13,889 nucleotides of DNA from JAEHDI01 sp035455185 (GTDB lineage: Bacteria > Acidobacteriota > Terriglobia > Bryobacterales > Bryobacteraceae): assembly GCA_035455185.1 (NCBI GenBank), contig DATIFQ010000363.1, positions 1 to 13,889 on the forward strand. The letters run 5' to 3'. This document shows, one piece after another, positions 1 through 6,953 of this stretch (position 1 is the first letter of the stretch; each line of letters opens with the position of its first letter). The notes beneath the pieces were generated by a model, which made no database searches, had not been told where the DNA came from, and saw only the letters and a program-made list of their open reading frames with translations. The position numbers and the translations under genes are program-made.

Positions 1-525
1 CGCACCGGCGCGCAAATCGATTTCCGGATCGGCAAGCTTCCTCTCAACGGGAGCTTGCCCCCCGGCGCTCACCAGGCGGTCTTCCGCGTCGCGCAGGAAG
101 CGCTGGCAAATATCGGCCGACACGCACGCGCTCAAAACGTATCCGTCACGCTGGACAACGTGAATGCCGGATTGGCGCTGATTATTCGCGATGACGGCCA
201 AGGGTTCGACTCCAGCGATTCCCCCCGCGGAATGGGCATCGCCAACATGCGTGCCCGGGCAGAGGAATTCGGCGGAACCTTCTCACTGAACACCCTGCCC
301 GGCGGCGGAACATCTGTGACATTCTCGATTCCCTGCGCGGTGGAGGCGTCTTGGGACTATAAGCAGCGTGCGCTGATGTGGGGCGTGTTGCTGCTCATTG
401 GCGTCGTTGCCACGGCCTGGAGCAGGTCAACCCTCCTCGCCTCGTGGCAGATACTCCCCGCCGTCGCCTTCTTCCGCGAAACAATCGCGTGGCTGCGGAC
501 GCGGAAACAGAGCGAGGCGATGTGA
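1..525 (+). CDS. Sensor histidine kinase, C-terminal part (NarX/DegS type), 5' truncated by window
   Basis: The frame is open from base 1, so the gene starts outside the window; 174 residues are visible. They form a HATPase_c domain of the HisKA_3-linked kinases, which phosphorylate LuxR-type response regulators. Counting from the first visible codon, the N box is around residues 24-42 (RVAQEALANIGRHA, key N37), the G1 box is DDGQGFD at 64-70, and the G2 region is GMGIANMRARA from about 77. The phospho-acceptor His domain is not in view. Unusually, after the ATPase domain (end near residue 113) there are about 55 more residues with two hydrophobic stretches (around ALMWGVLLLIGVVATAW and LLASWQILPAVAFF) that could be membrane helices. 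The stop overlaps the start of the response regulator gene, so the two are an operon and probably a cognate pair. The TTG at 55 is an internal codon, not a start. Confidence 0.9.
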   Translation, partial: RTGAQIDFRIGKLPLNGSLPPGAHQAVFRVAQEALANIGRHARAQNVSVTLDNVNAGLALIIRDDGQGFDSSDSPRGMGIANMRARAEEFGGTFSLNTLPGGGTSVTFSIPCAVEASWDYKQRALMWGVLLLIGVVATAWSRSTLLASWQILPAVAFFRETIAWLRTRKQSEAM

Positions 526-1163
526 ACGACGCCATCTCCATCGTTGTCGTGGATGACCACCGGGTCGTGGCGCGTAGCCTGAAAGCCTACCTGGAATCGT
601 TTCCGGACATGAAAGTCGTCGGCATGGCTGCCTCCGGCGAGGAATTGCTCGAACACCTCGAGGAATGGAAGCCGCAGATCGTCCTGCAGGACCTGCTGAT
701 TCCCGGCGGAATGGACGGGATCGAGACCACACGACGAATTTGCGAACGCGCGCCGTCAGTGCGTGTGATTGCCCTCACCGCGTCTATGGACGAGGCGCGG
801 ATGATGGGCGTGCTGCGAGCGGGCGCGGTCGGATATGTGCGCAAGGACGCAGATCCCGAAATCCTCCTGGCCGCCGTGCGTGCCGTCGCCCGAGGGAAGA
901 CCTACATCGACCCGTCCATCCGCCGCCAGATTCTCCAGGCCGCGGATGCGCAGGACGATCTCACACCTCGTGAAACCGAGGTGCTCCGGCAGTTGGTGCT
1001 CGGCCGGAGCAACAAAGAAATCGCCGACGTCCTCTCGATCACGGAAGAAACCGTGAAGACCCACGTCGGTAACGTCCTCGCCAAACTGCAAGCTACAAAT
1101 CGATCTCAAGCGATCGTCCACGCCCTGAAGCGCGGCCTCGTGTCACTCGACGAGTTGGAGTGA
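522..1163 (+). CDS. Two-component response regulator, NarL/FixJ (LuxR-HTH) family
   Basis: A 213-residue DNA-binding response regulator. The receiver domain spans about residues 4-120, with acidic residues D11/D12, phospho-acceptor D57 (in LQDLLIP), switch T86 (ALTAS) and K108 (YVRKDADP). A LuxR-type helix-turn-helix follows at about 147-205, starting LTPRETEVL and containing the recognition segment ITEETVKTHVGNVLAKL. The chosen start is GTG at 522, which overlaps the kinase stop codon in GTGA; a purine-rich GAGGCG lies just upstream. This gives the canonical short N-terminus ahead of the receiver (AISIVVVDDHR) and the usual family length; longer in-frame starts would run back into the kinase gene. 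Transcription is expected from the kinase promoter outside the window, with translational coupling. The target genes are unknown. It ends only 8 bp from the end of the convergent methyltransferase gene, leaving no room for a separate terminator. Confidence 0.95.
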   Translation: MNDAISIVVVDDHRVVARSLKAYLESFPDMKVVGMAASGEELLEHLEEWKPQIVLQDLLIPGGMDGIETTRRICERAPSVRVIALTASMDEARMMGVLRAGAVGYVRKDADPEILLAAVRAVARGKTYIDPSIRRQILQAADAQDDLTPRETEVLRQLVLGRSNKEIADVLSITEETVKTHVGNVLAKLQATNRSQAIVHALKRGLVSLDELE

Positions 1164-1171
1164 CATCGAAC

Positions 1172-1954
1172 TCAACCAGCGCCGCGACCAAAGGGAGCGG
1201 TGGTTCCGGTTTTTACTGACAGGTCCTGGCCGATGCGAGTAGAGAAGAAAGCCCGTCGGCGTGGACCAAGGCGCTGCGTGCCGTAAAATTGCGCCGTCTC
1301 CGTCACGAACCCGCAGGCGGCGAGTTGACTGCAGAGTATACCGGTGTCGAAAAGGCGAACTCTGTGGATCTCGTATCCGCGCCTGTAGAGGTGATCAACC
1401 CGCCGGAAAGTTTCGATGTTCCTGACGAGCGTCCGGAAATCCTGATCTTCCCAAGTGTCCACCAATACAGCCCATTCCTCGCCGGAACTCCAAAACCGGC
1501 CGGCCAGTGACGGCTCGCCAAGCTCGATTACATCGAAGATGAGCATCCCGCCGGGAGGCAGGATGTCGGACGCACGTTGAAAGAAGCTCTGGACCAGGCT
1601 ATCGGCGTCTACGCCTTCGGCGTGGTACGTCAAAGACTCCCCCAAGGCGACAATGGCCTCGCATGCGGGGATCTCTTCATCATAGATAGACGCGTTTACA
1701 AAGTGCGCTCTCGGGACGGCTGCGCACGCAATCGCCAGAAGTTCAGCGGAACTGTCTATCCCTGTCACTTCAAAGCCCACCTCAACGAGGGCCGAAGTCA
1801 ACGGTCCCGCACCGCAGCCCACATCTACGACTTTGCGGATCTGAATCGTGGCAGATTTGAGCAATCGTATGATCTCGGGCGCGGCGCCCTTCGCAAGCCG
1901 GCCGAACGCCGCCGCCTGAATATATGCGAGATCCTGTCCGTAAAGCGACCCCAT
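1172..1954 (-). CDS. Class I SAM-dependent methyltransferase (Methyltransf_25-like)
   Basis: A 260-residue soluble protein with the Rossmann-type SAM-binding core. Motif I is VVDVGCGAG at residues 42-50, the acidic ribose-binding residue is D67 at the end of the second strand (VTGIDSS), and later strands include EAIVALGESLTYH and GGMLIFDVIE. The N-terminal segment LYGQDLAYIQAAAFGRLAKGAAP resembles a leader common to a group of small-molecule methyltransferases, which supports the ATG at 1954; no clear Shine-Dalgarno sequence precedes it. The acceptor substrate cannot be predicted. The gene is convergent with the response regulator (8-bp gap) and divergent from the ROK regulator (112-bp gap). 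I saw no convincing promoter for it in that gap. A rRNA or protein methyltransferase role is less likely because no additional RNA-binding domain is visible. Confidence 0.85.
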   Translation of the reverse strand: MGSLYGQDLAYIQAAAFGRLAKGAAPEIIRLLKSATIQIRKVVDVGCGAGPLTSALVEVGFEVTGIDSSAELLAIACAAVPRAHFVNASIYDEEIPACEAIVALGESLTYHAEGVDADSLVQSFFQRASDILPPGGMLIFDVIELGEPSLAGRFWSSGEEWAVLVDTWEDQDFRTLVRNIETFRRVDHLYRRGYEIHRVRLFDTGILCSQLAACGFVTETAQFYGTQRLGPRRRAFFSTRIGQDLSVKTGTTAPFGRGAG

Positions 1955-2016
1955 GAATTCAATGACAGTCTATCGCGCTCAACAGCCCGCCCCGTGTCGA
2001 GTGTTCAAAGCCCTCC

Positions 2017-2046
2017 TTGACAACTTATTTTTTTGACTGAAATAAT
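2017..2046 (+). promoter_or_regulatory. Sigma70-type promoter of the ROK regulator gene
   Basis: A perfect TTGACA (2017-2022) is followed after 18 bases by AATAAT (2041-2046), which matches the -10 consensus at five of six positions. Transcription would start near 2053, giving a very short leader (about 14 nt) before the ATG at 2067. The stretch is strikingly AT-rich in an otherwise GC-rich region. Confidence 0.65.
2025..2045. promoter_or_regulatory. Candidate autoregulatory operator of the ROK repressor (TTATTT-N9-AAATAA)
   Basis: A perfect 6-bp inverted repeat, TTATTT (2025-2030) and AAATAA (2040-2045), lies between the -35 box and the -10 box of the ROK gene and overlaps the latter. The arms match the half-sites known for the ROK repressors NagC and Mlc of enterobacteria, although the spacer here is 9 nt, shorter than I recall for those sites. 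Binding would block RNA polymerase, so negative autoregulation is the natural inference. The assignment to this ROK protein is not proven; AT-rich arms can also arise by chance. Confidence 0.45.
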
Positions 2047-2066
2047 GGCGGACTTGGGACTACGAA

Positions 2067-3314
2067 ATGACTGGTGTCACCTTCACAACCAAGGGAGCTC
2101 TCAGAAAATCCGCACTTCGCCAAGCGAACGAACGGCTCGCGCTCGACGCGATCCGTCAGAATCCAGCCATCTCCCGCTCGGATCTCGCAAGAATCACCGG
2201 GCTCTCGCCGAGTTCGGTGAGTTTCATTGTCAACCGCCTCCTGCGGGCCCACCTTCTCCGTGAAGAGAAAGTGGGAAATCACTCGCAGGTGGGACGGCGG
2301 CCTACCGCGCTCTATCTCGTGCGCGAGGCCATGCTCGCCATCGGCGTCGAAATCTCCCAAAACGAATCGCGCATCGCCCTCGCCGACGTTCACGGTGAGA
2401 TCCTGCGCCACAAGAGTATCCCCTGGCACGCGAACCACGACATTCTCGGTCAGCGAATCCACGCAGCCCTTCGTTCCCTCGTCGAGGAAACCGCGTCGCA
2501 AAAAGTGCTCGGCATCGGCGTCGCCCTCCCCGGAACAATCGACCGCAACACCGGCCGCGTCATCGCGGCCGAGAATCTGAACTGGCTGAACGTGGATCTG
2601 GATGCGTTGATCCATGGCCGCCTCACGCTGCCCTTCTACTACGAGAACAGTGCCAAGCTTTCCGCTCTTGCCGAAAGCTGGTTCACCGAGCCCGGTCAAC
2701 GGGCACTCCGCGACTTCGTCTTCATCACGCCGACCAACGGCCTTGGCACCGGCATCATCACCAACGGGCACCTTCTTCAGGGTTCATCGGCGATCGGCGG
2801 CGAGTTCGGCCACGTCATGCTCTATCCCGACGGCCGAAAGTGCTCGTGCGGAAACCAGGGTTGCTGGGAGCAGTATGGCTGCGACGCAGCGTTGCTTCGT
2901 GTATATGCCGAGAACGGCGGCACGCAGGATGACGGCGCCGAGTTGAGTCCGGCCGAAGTAGTGCGCCGCGCGCGCGGCGGTGAGGAGGCGGCGCGGAACA
3001 CGCTCCGGCAGGTGGCGCGTGACCTCGGGCTCGGGTTCGTCAACCTTGTAATGGTGTTTAACCCGGAGGCGCTCGTCGTAGGTGGCTACATCGCCGACGC
3101 CTGGGAGTTCATCGAAGACATTGTCTGGCAGGCGTTGCGGAGCCGTGCCCCGCATTATGCGCTTGCCGGGCTGCGCGTGTTCCCTTCGAACCACGCTACC
3201 GATTCCTCGCTGCTCGGTGCCGTCGCCCTCGTCTATTCTCATTTCTTCACGTGCTTTGAGCACGACGCCGAAGGCGCTCATAGCACTCCGGTCCTGATGC
3301 ATGCCACCGTTTGA
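2067..3314 (+). CDS. ROK-family transcriptional regulator (NagC/XylR type)
   Basis: A 415-residue repressor-like protein. It has an N-terminal winged helix-turn-helix (about residues 25-85; NPAISRSDLARITGLSPSSV begins at 32) followed by a ROK sugar-binding domain (about 90-400). Diagnostic ROK features are GLGTGIITNGHLLQGSSAIG ending near 244, then GEFGH (245-249) and the zinc motif CSCGNQGCWE; the likely zinc ligands are H249, C259, C261 and C266. In ROK sugar kinases the active-site motif is ND; here it reads ENSAKL (N194, S195), so the catalytic Asp is missing and the protein should bind but not phosphorylate its effector. The ATG at 2067 follows a strong promoter closely. The gene is directly upstream of TonB-dependent receptor 1 on the same strand, with 249 bp between that contain the receptor's own promoter. 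Regulation of that receptor is plausible but inferred. The effector sugar is unknown. Confidence 0.93.
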   Translation: MTGVTFTTKGALRKSALRQANERLALDAIRQNPAISRSDLARITGLSPSSVSFIVNRLLRAHLLREEKVGNHSQVGRRPTALYLVREAMLAIGVEISQNESRIALADVHGEILRHKSIPWHANHDILGQRIHAALRSLVEETASQKVLGIGVALPGTIDRNTGRVIAAENLNWLNVDLDALIHGRLTLPFYYENSAKLSALAESWFTEPGQRALRDFVFITPTNGLGTGIITNGHLLQGSSAIGGEFGHVMLYPDGRKCSCGNQGCWEQYGCDAALLRVYAENGGTQDDGAELSPAEVVRRARGGEEAARNTLRQVARDLGLGFVNLVMVFNPEALVVGGYIADAWEFIEDIVWQALRSRAPHYALAGLRVFPSNHATDSSLLGAVALVYSHFFTCFEHDAEGAHSTPVLMHATV

Positions 3315-3391
3315 CGGAATGTAGGCCGTCGACGTAGTGTAGATCTCCAGATCGGCTGACCAGGTTTCTCAACAAGGTCCGAGAATTCGTT

Positions 3392-3415
3392 GTGTCTTAG
3401 TGTCTCCGTGGTGAA
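3392..3415. repeat. Short imperfect tandem octamer in intergenic DNA
   Basis: Three 8-base units with a common GTG start, GTGTCTTA, GTGTCTCC and GTGGTGAA, follow each other in the gap between the ROK gene and the promoter of receptor 1. From general recollection, similar intergenic words of the form 'gtgtcttagtgtctccgtgg' recur in many bacterial genomes; this copy is non-coding and its role is unknown. Confidence 0.4.
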
Positions 3416-3455
3416 TCCTGCATTAGGGGACTCCTTGTCGCGCACCTGGCTTTCC

Positions 3456-3484
3456 TTGACAATCGAGTGAATACTATATACAGT
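3456..3484 (+). promoter_or_regulatory. Sigma70-type promoter of TonB-dependent receptor 1
   Basis: A perfect TTGACA (3456-3461) is followed after 17 bases by TACAGT (3479-3484), a four-of-six -10 match; TATACA at 3477-3482 is an alternative. The -35 context (TCCTTGACAA) is the same as in the ROK gene promoter at 2014-2023. The -10 region lies inside a palindrome, which implies repression. The leader would be about 70 nt. Confidence 0.55.
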
Positions 3485-3487
3485 ATT
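3470..3487. promoter_or_regulatory. Candidate operator: 18-bp near-perfect palindrome over the -10 region
   Basis: AATACT-ATATAC-AGTATT has perfect 6-bp arms, and its centre is palindromic except for one mismatched pair, so 16 of 18 positions are symmetric. It covers the proposed -10 box of receptor 1, the position expected for a repressor site. The neighbouring ROK regulator is one candidate ligand. A GntR-type regulator is an alternative, because ATAC...GTAT symmetry is common in that family's sites. Confidence 0.6.
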
Positions 3488-3503
3488 GGAAATAACAAGC
3501 GAA

Positions 3504-3536
3504 TTGCGCCACCGCTGGGGGTTGTCGATGGCGCGA
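3504..3536 (+). promoter_or_regulatory. Leader hairpin upstream of TonB-dependent receptor 1
   Basis: TTGCGCCA (3504-3511) can pair with TGGCGCGA (3529-3536) as an 8-bp RNA stem including one G-U pair, with a 17-nt loop. It lies in the proposed leader, 14 nt before the Shine-Dalgarno sequence at 3551. It could affect message stability or translation; no known riboswitch is recognisable. Confidence 0.3.
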
Positions 3537-3563
3537 ATACCAACAACAAGAGGAGGCTCTCAC

Positions 3564-6500
3564 ATGAATGGATTCACCACACGTCCGCTGGTTGTTTTGC
3601 TTAGCGTCCTGTTCCTGACGCTTCCGGTTGGTCTGTTCGGTCAAGCGACGCAGGGCAGTATCCTCGGTTCGGTCACCGACCCGACTGGCGCGGGTGTACC
3701 CGGTGCCAACGTAACGGTGAAGAATGAAGGCACTAACTTCGTTCGAACCATCACTACCGACCAAAGCGGCGACTACCGCGTGTCCGGTATCGAGCCTGGC
3801 ATCTACCGAGTCACCGTCACCGCCACTGGTTTCAAAGGCTTCGAGCAGACGCGCATCGACTTGGCCAGTAGTCAGGCCAAACGAATCGACGTCAAGCTGG
3901 AGGTAGGCGACGTCGCTACTACCGTCACCGTGGAGGGCGGCGTCACCCAAATTGAGACCGAAACCGCGTCCCTCTCCAACCTCAAAACCGCGCGCGACTT
4001 CGGCCAGCTTCCGCTGAGCGTGTTCGGCCGCGGCTGGGCCAACATCACCAACGTGACCGCCGGCATCCAGAGCACGAGCGGCTTTGAGGTGAACGGCGCC
4101 CGCGACACGGCCAACAATTTCACCGCCGATGGCATCTCCGTGAATGACATGATTAGCAGCCGCAACACCGCCAACGGCTTCTCTGGCGATATCGAAACGT
4201 TCCAGGAGATCAAGATTCTCACCGCGAACACCTCGGCCGAATACCCTCAGGTGGCGCAATTCGCCGCGGTGAGCAAGCAGGGCACCAATGAATTTCACGG
4301 CACGCTGTACTGGGGAATCTTCAACAGTAATTTCTCTGCCCGCGCCTGGTCCGACCGTCAGCCGCCGTCGTTTACAAACCACAACATGTTCGCCGTCAAC
4401 GGCGGTGGTCCTGTCGTTATTCCGGGCCTCTACGACGGGCGTAACAAGACGTTCTTCTTTGCCTCATACAGCGGCGCCCGTTACCGGGTCGGCAACCGCT
4501 CGTACACGATCGTGCCGACGGCCGCGATGCGGGGCGGCGACTTTTCCGCCCTCGCCGGTAAGATCAATCTCGTCGATCCCCTCAACAATGGCCTGCCGTT
4601 CACCGATAACCGTATTCCCTCCAACCGCATCAGTAGCGTTTCGCAGAAGGTTCAGGACCTGCTTTATCCGGACCCAAATCAGCCGGGGCAGGGGGCTTAC
4701 GGCCTCGACAACAACTTCTATGCCGATCCAGGCTACAGCTACGACTCCAACGTCTACTCGTTTCGAGTGGACCAGAAAATCAGCGACAAGAACATCCTTT
4801 ACACGCGGGTCGGGCTCACCATCGATAACAAGGACTTCCAGCGTGGCCCGTTGAAGAACGGCTGGGGAGCCGGCAGTTACGACGGCAACATTCCGGGCCG
4901 CAGCGTGGTCGTCTCCGATACGCACACGTTCAGCCCGACCTTTGTGAACGAAGTCAAGCTCGGATTCAACCGGACGTACAGTGAGTCTACCGACGTCAAC
5001 TTCGGTGTCGACGTTCTCTCCCAGCTCGGCATCGAGGGTATCGAGAATCCCGGAAACGATCCCGCCATCGGCAGCATGCCGCAGTTCTCCTTTGGAGGGG
5101 CCGTTCCGGTCGCCCTCAGCACGAGCCGGAACCAGGGGTACACGGCCCAGAACACGTACCAGATCATCGATAACGTGTCATGGTTCGGGGGACGGCACAA
5201 CGTCAAGTTCGGAACCGACATCCGCAGGCTGCAGGTGAATAACCAAAACAAACCAGTAAGCCTTCGGGGCGCCTACTCCTTCGACGATCGCTTGACCGGT
5301 CTGGCCTATGCGAACTTCCTTCTCGGCTGGCCTTCGGGGGCCACGCGCGCGATCGCCCGTCCCAACGCCTACCCGCGGAGCACCTACTGGGGCTTCTACT
5401 GGCAGGACGATTTCAAGCTGCATCAGCGCGTCACCCTGAACTTCGGCGTCCGCTATGAGTACCAAACGCCGTGGGTGGAGAAGTTCGATCGGATGTTCAC
5501 CTTCGACCCGAAATCCGGGAGCATGGTAACCGCCGGTTCTTCGATCCCCACGGATCTGGTGCCCGCCGTCGCCGCGACGCTGCCTATCATCACCGCCACT
5601 GCGGCCGGCTTGCCGGAGCGCAGCCTGATGCACAACGACTCCAACAACTGGAGCCCCCGAATCGGTCTCGCGATCCGCCCGTTTGGCGACACCACTACAG
5701 TCGTTCGTGCCGGCTTCGGCGTCTACACGCAGTTCTGGCCGGGGTTGCTCGGGCTCAACCAGACCGGGGGCCCGTGGCAGTCCACCGAGTCGTTCATCCT
5801 CGAAAACCCCAACACGCCGGCGATTCAGTTTCCGACGCCGTTTAAAACAACGTCGGCCTTCTCCGGCATCCAGAGCATCAGTGGCGTCGGCGCACGCTTC
5901 CCGAACGAAAACACATACCAGTGGAACCTCTCGCTCGGCCGCCAGATCTGGGGTATCGCGCTGGATATTGGTTACGTCGGCACTCGTTCCCTCAACGTGC
6001 CGTTCAACGAGGACCTGAATCTGTTGTACCCGAGCACGACTCCGTTCAGCGCGGCGCGGCGCCCCTATCCGCGGTTCAACGCCGCCAACCTCGTTCAGAC
6101 CGGTGGCTCATCTACCTACCACGGGTTCACGATCCAGGCGGACCGCCGCATGGCGGGGGGTCTTTGGTTCAACGCCAACTACACGTATGCGAAGGGTCTG
6201 ACCGACGTCGACCTGCGCAGCTACAGCACCGGTGCGCAGCAGAACCAATACGCCAGGTATCTGGAGCGGGCCGACGACGGAAACCTCCGCCGCCAGCAGC
6301 TTCGCTTCAGCTATCTCTACGACCTGCCGTTCGGCCGCGGCCAGCGCCTTCTCAACGGCATCCCCGGGCCGCTGAACTTCTTCCTCGGCGGATGGCAGTT
6401 AGCCGGCATCACGACAATGGTGACCGGTGCGCGTCTGAGCCCTGCCTTCTCGGGCACCGACCCCGCCTACACCAATCAGTTCGGCGGGCGCCCGGACAGG

Positions 6501-6851
6501 CTCGGCGACGGAAACTTCGACGCCGATTCCATGCGAGACAGCATCCAGAGCGGGAAGCCGATCTTCGACAAGGCGGCCTTCGTCCGTCCGGAGACCGGAC
6601 GTGGTTACTATGGCAACTCCGCCCGCTACATCCTCACAGGGCCGGGACAGGTTGTATGGAACGCCGGCGTTCACAAGAATTGGAAGTTCGCCGAACGCAT
6701 GCAAATGCAGTTCCGATGGGAAGCCTTTAACGCGTTCAACCGCGCCAACTTCTCCAACCCGACCACCAACATTCAAAGCGGTTCCTTCGGATTGGTCACG
6801 GTCGCCGGCTCCGGCCGGTCGATGCTCTTTGGCCTCCGCCTCGACTACTGA
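3564..6851 (+). CDS. TonB-dependent receptor 1 (Oar-like, carboxypeptidase-regulatory-like domain)
   Basis: A 1,095-residue outer-membrane receptor that would import a bound ligand using TonB energy. The start is ATG 3564, preceded at 7 nt by a perfect AGGAGG (3551-3556), and gives a clean signal peptide (residues 1 to about 26, MNGFTTRPLVVLLSVLF...). Two in-frame upstream starts (TTG 3486, ATG 3528) would spoil it. After the signal comes a beta-sandwich carboxypeptidase-regulatory-like domain (about 31-110: GSVTDPTGAGVPGANVTV, GDYRVSGIEPGIYRVTV). A plug follows (roughly 125-250; FEVNGARDTANNFTADG, EFHGTLYWG), then a long beta-barrel ending in the aromatic residue of FGLRLDY, as expected for outer-membrane insertion. 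The acidobacterial group signature NKTFFFASY...MRGGDFSAL is present. No SusD-like gene accompanies it. The adjacent ROK regulator and promoter palindrome suggest carbohydrate-responsive control, but the ligand is unknown. Confidence 0.93.
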   Translation: MNGFTTRPLVVLLSVLFLTLPVGLFGQATQGSILGSVTDPTGAGVPGANVTVKNEGTNFVRTITTDQSGDYRVSGIEPGIYRVTVTATGFKGFEQTRIDLASSQAKRIDVKLEVGDVATTVTVEGGVTQIETETASLSNLKTARDFGQLPLSVFGRGWANITNVTAGIQSTSGFEVNGARDTANNFTADGISVNDMISSRNTANGFSGDIETFQEIKILTANTSAEYPQVAQFAAVSKQGTNEFHGTLYWGIFNSNFSARAWSDRQPPSFTNHNMFAVNGGGPVVIPGLYDGRNKTFFFASYSGARYRVGNRSYTIVPTAAMRGGDFSALAGKINLVDPLNNGLPFTDNRIPSNRISSVSQKVQDLLYPDPNQPGQGAYGLDNNFYADPGYSYDSNVYSFRVDQKISDKNILYTRVGLTIDNKDFQRGPLKNGWGAGSYDGNIPGRSVVVSDTHTFSPTFVNEVKLGFNRTYSESTDVNFGVDVLSQLGIEGIENPGNDPAIGSMPQFSFGGAVPVALSTSRNQGYTAQNTYQIIDNVSWFGGRHNVKFGTDIRRLQVNNQNKPVSLRGAYSFDDRLTGLAYANFLLGWPSGATRAIARPNAYPRSTYWGFYWQDDFKLHQRVTLNFGVRYEYQTPWVEKFDRMFTFDPKSGSMVTAGSSIPTDLVPAVAATLPIITATAAGLPERSLMHNDSNNWSPRIGLAIRPFGDTTTVVRAGFGVYTQFWPGLLGLNQTGGPWQSTESFILENPNTPAIQFPTPFKTTSAFSGIQSISGVGARFPNENTYQWNLSLGRQIWGIALDIGYVGTRSLNVPFNEDLNLLYPSTTPFSAARRPYPRFNAANLVQTGGSSTYHGFTIQADRRMAGGLWFNANYTYAKGLTDVDLRSYSTGAQQNQYARYLERADDGNLRRQQLRFSYLYDLPFGRGQRLLNGIPGPLNFFLGGWQLAGITTMVTGARLSPAFSGTDPAYTNQFGGRPDRLGDGNFDADSMRDSIQSGKPIFDKAAFVRPETGRGYYGNSARYILTGPGQVVWNAGVHKNWKFAERMQMQFRWEAFNAFNRANFSNPTTNIQSGSFGLVTVAGSGRSMLFGLRLDY

Positions 6852-6863
6852 TGCACCTTCAAC

Positions 6864-6903
6864 GCGGGGGCCTGTGGTCCGGCCCCCGCCTTCCCGCCGT
6901 TTT
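6864..6903 (+). terminator. Intrinsic-terminator-like hairpin after receptor 1
   Basis: A perfect 9-bp GC stem, GCGGGGGCC (6864-6872) and GGCCCCCGC (6881-6889), with loop TGTGGTCC starts 12 nt after the receptor stop. A short TTTT run (6900-6903) follows 10 nt downstream, so the U-tract is weak and displaced. The hairpin separates two convergent genes and could work for both strands. A degraded copy of this stop-plus-hairpin arrangement is found at 12881-12939. Confidence 0.6.
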
Positions 6904-6953
6904 CACCAAACGCATCACCACACACAGTCATAGCAACATCTTTCCTCTGTGCC

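Noticed and set aside
378..521. A 48-residue N-terminal extension of the response regulator from an ATG at 378
   Set aside because: It lies wholly in the kinase gene, is Arg-rich and unlike a receiver domain; GTG 522 gives the canonical start with stop-start overlap.
1955..2016. A promoter for the methyltransferase on the minus strand
   Set aside because: TTGTCA and TTGAGC boxes exist but none has a suitable -10 at correct spacing.
3486..3563. Longer N-terminus of receptor 1 from TTG 3486 or ATG 3528
   Set aside because: TTG 3486 lies within the operator and -10 area, and both starts would push the signal peptide inward; ATG 3564 has a perfect AGGAGG at 7 nt.
3474..4382. A 302-codon minus-strand frame over the start of receptor 1
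   Set aside because: It would overlap the receptor promoter and signal-peptide region and shows no family motif.
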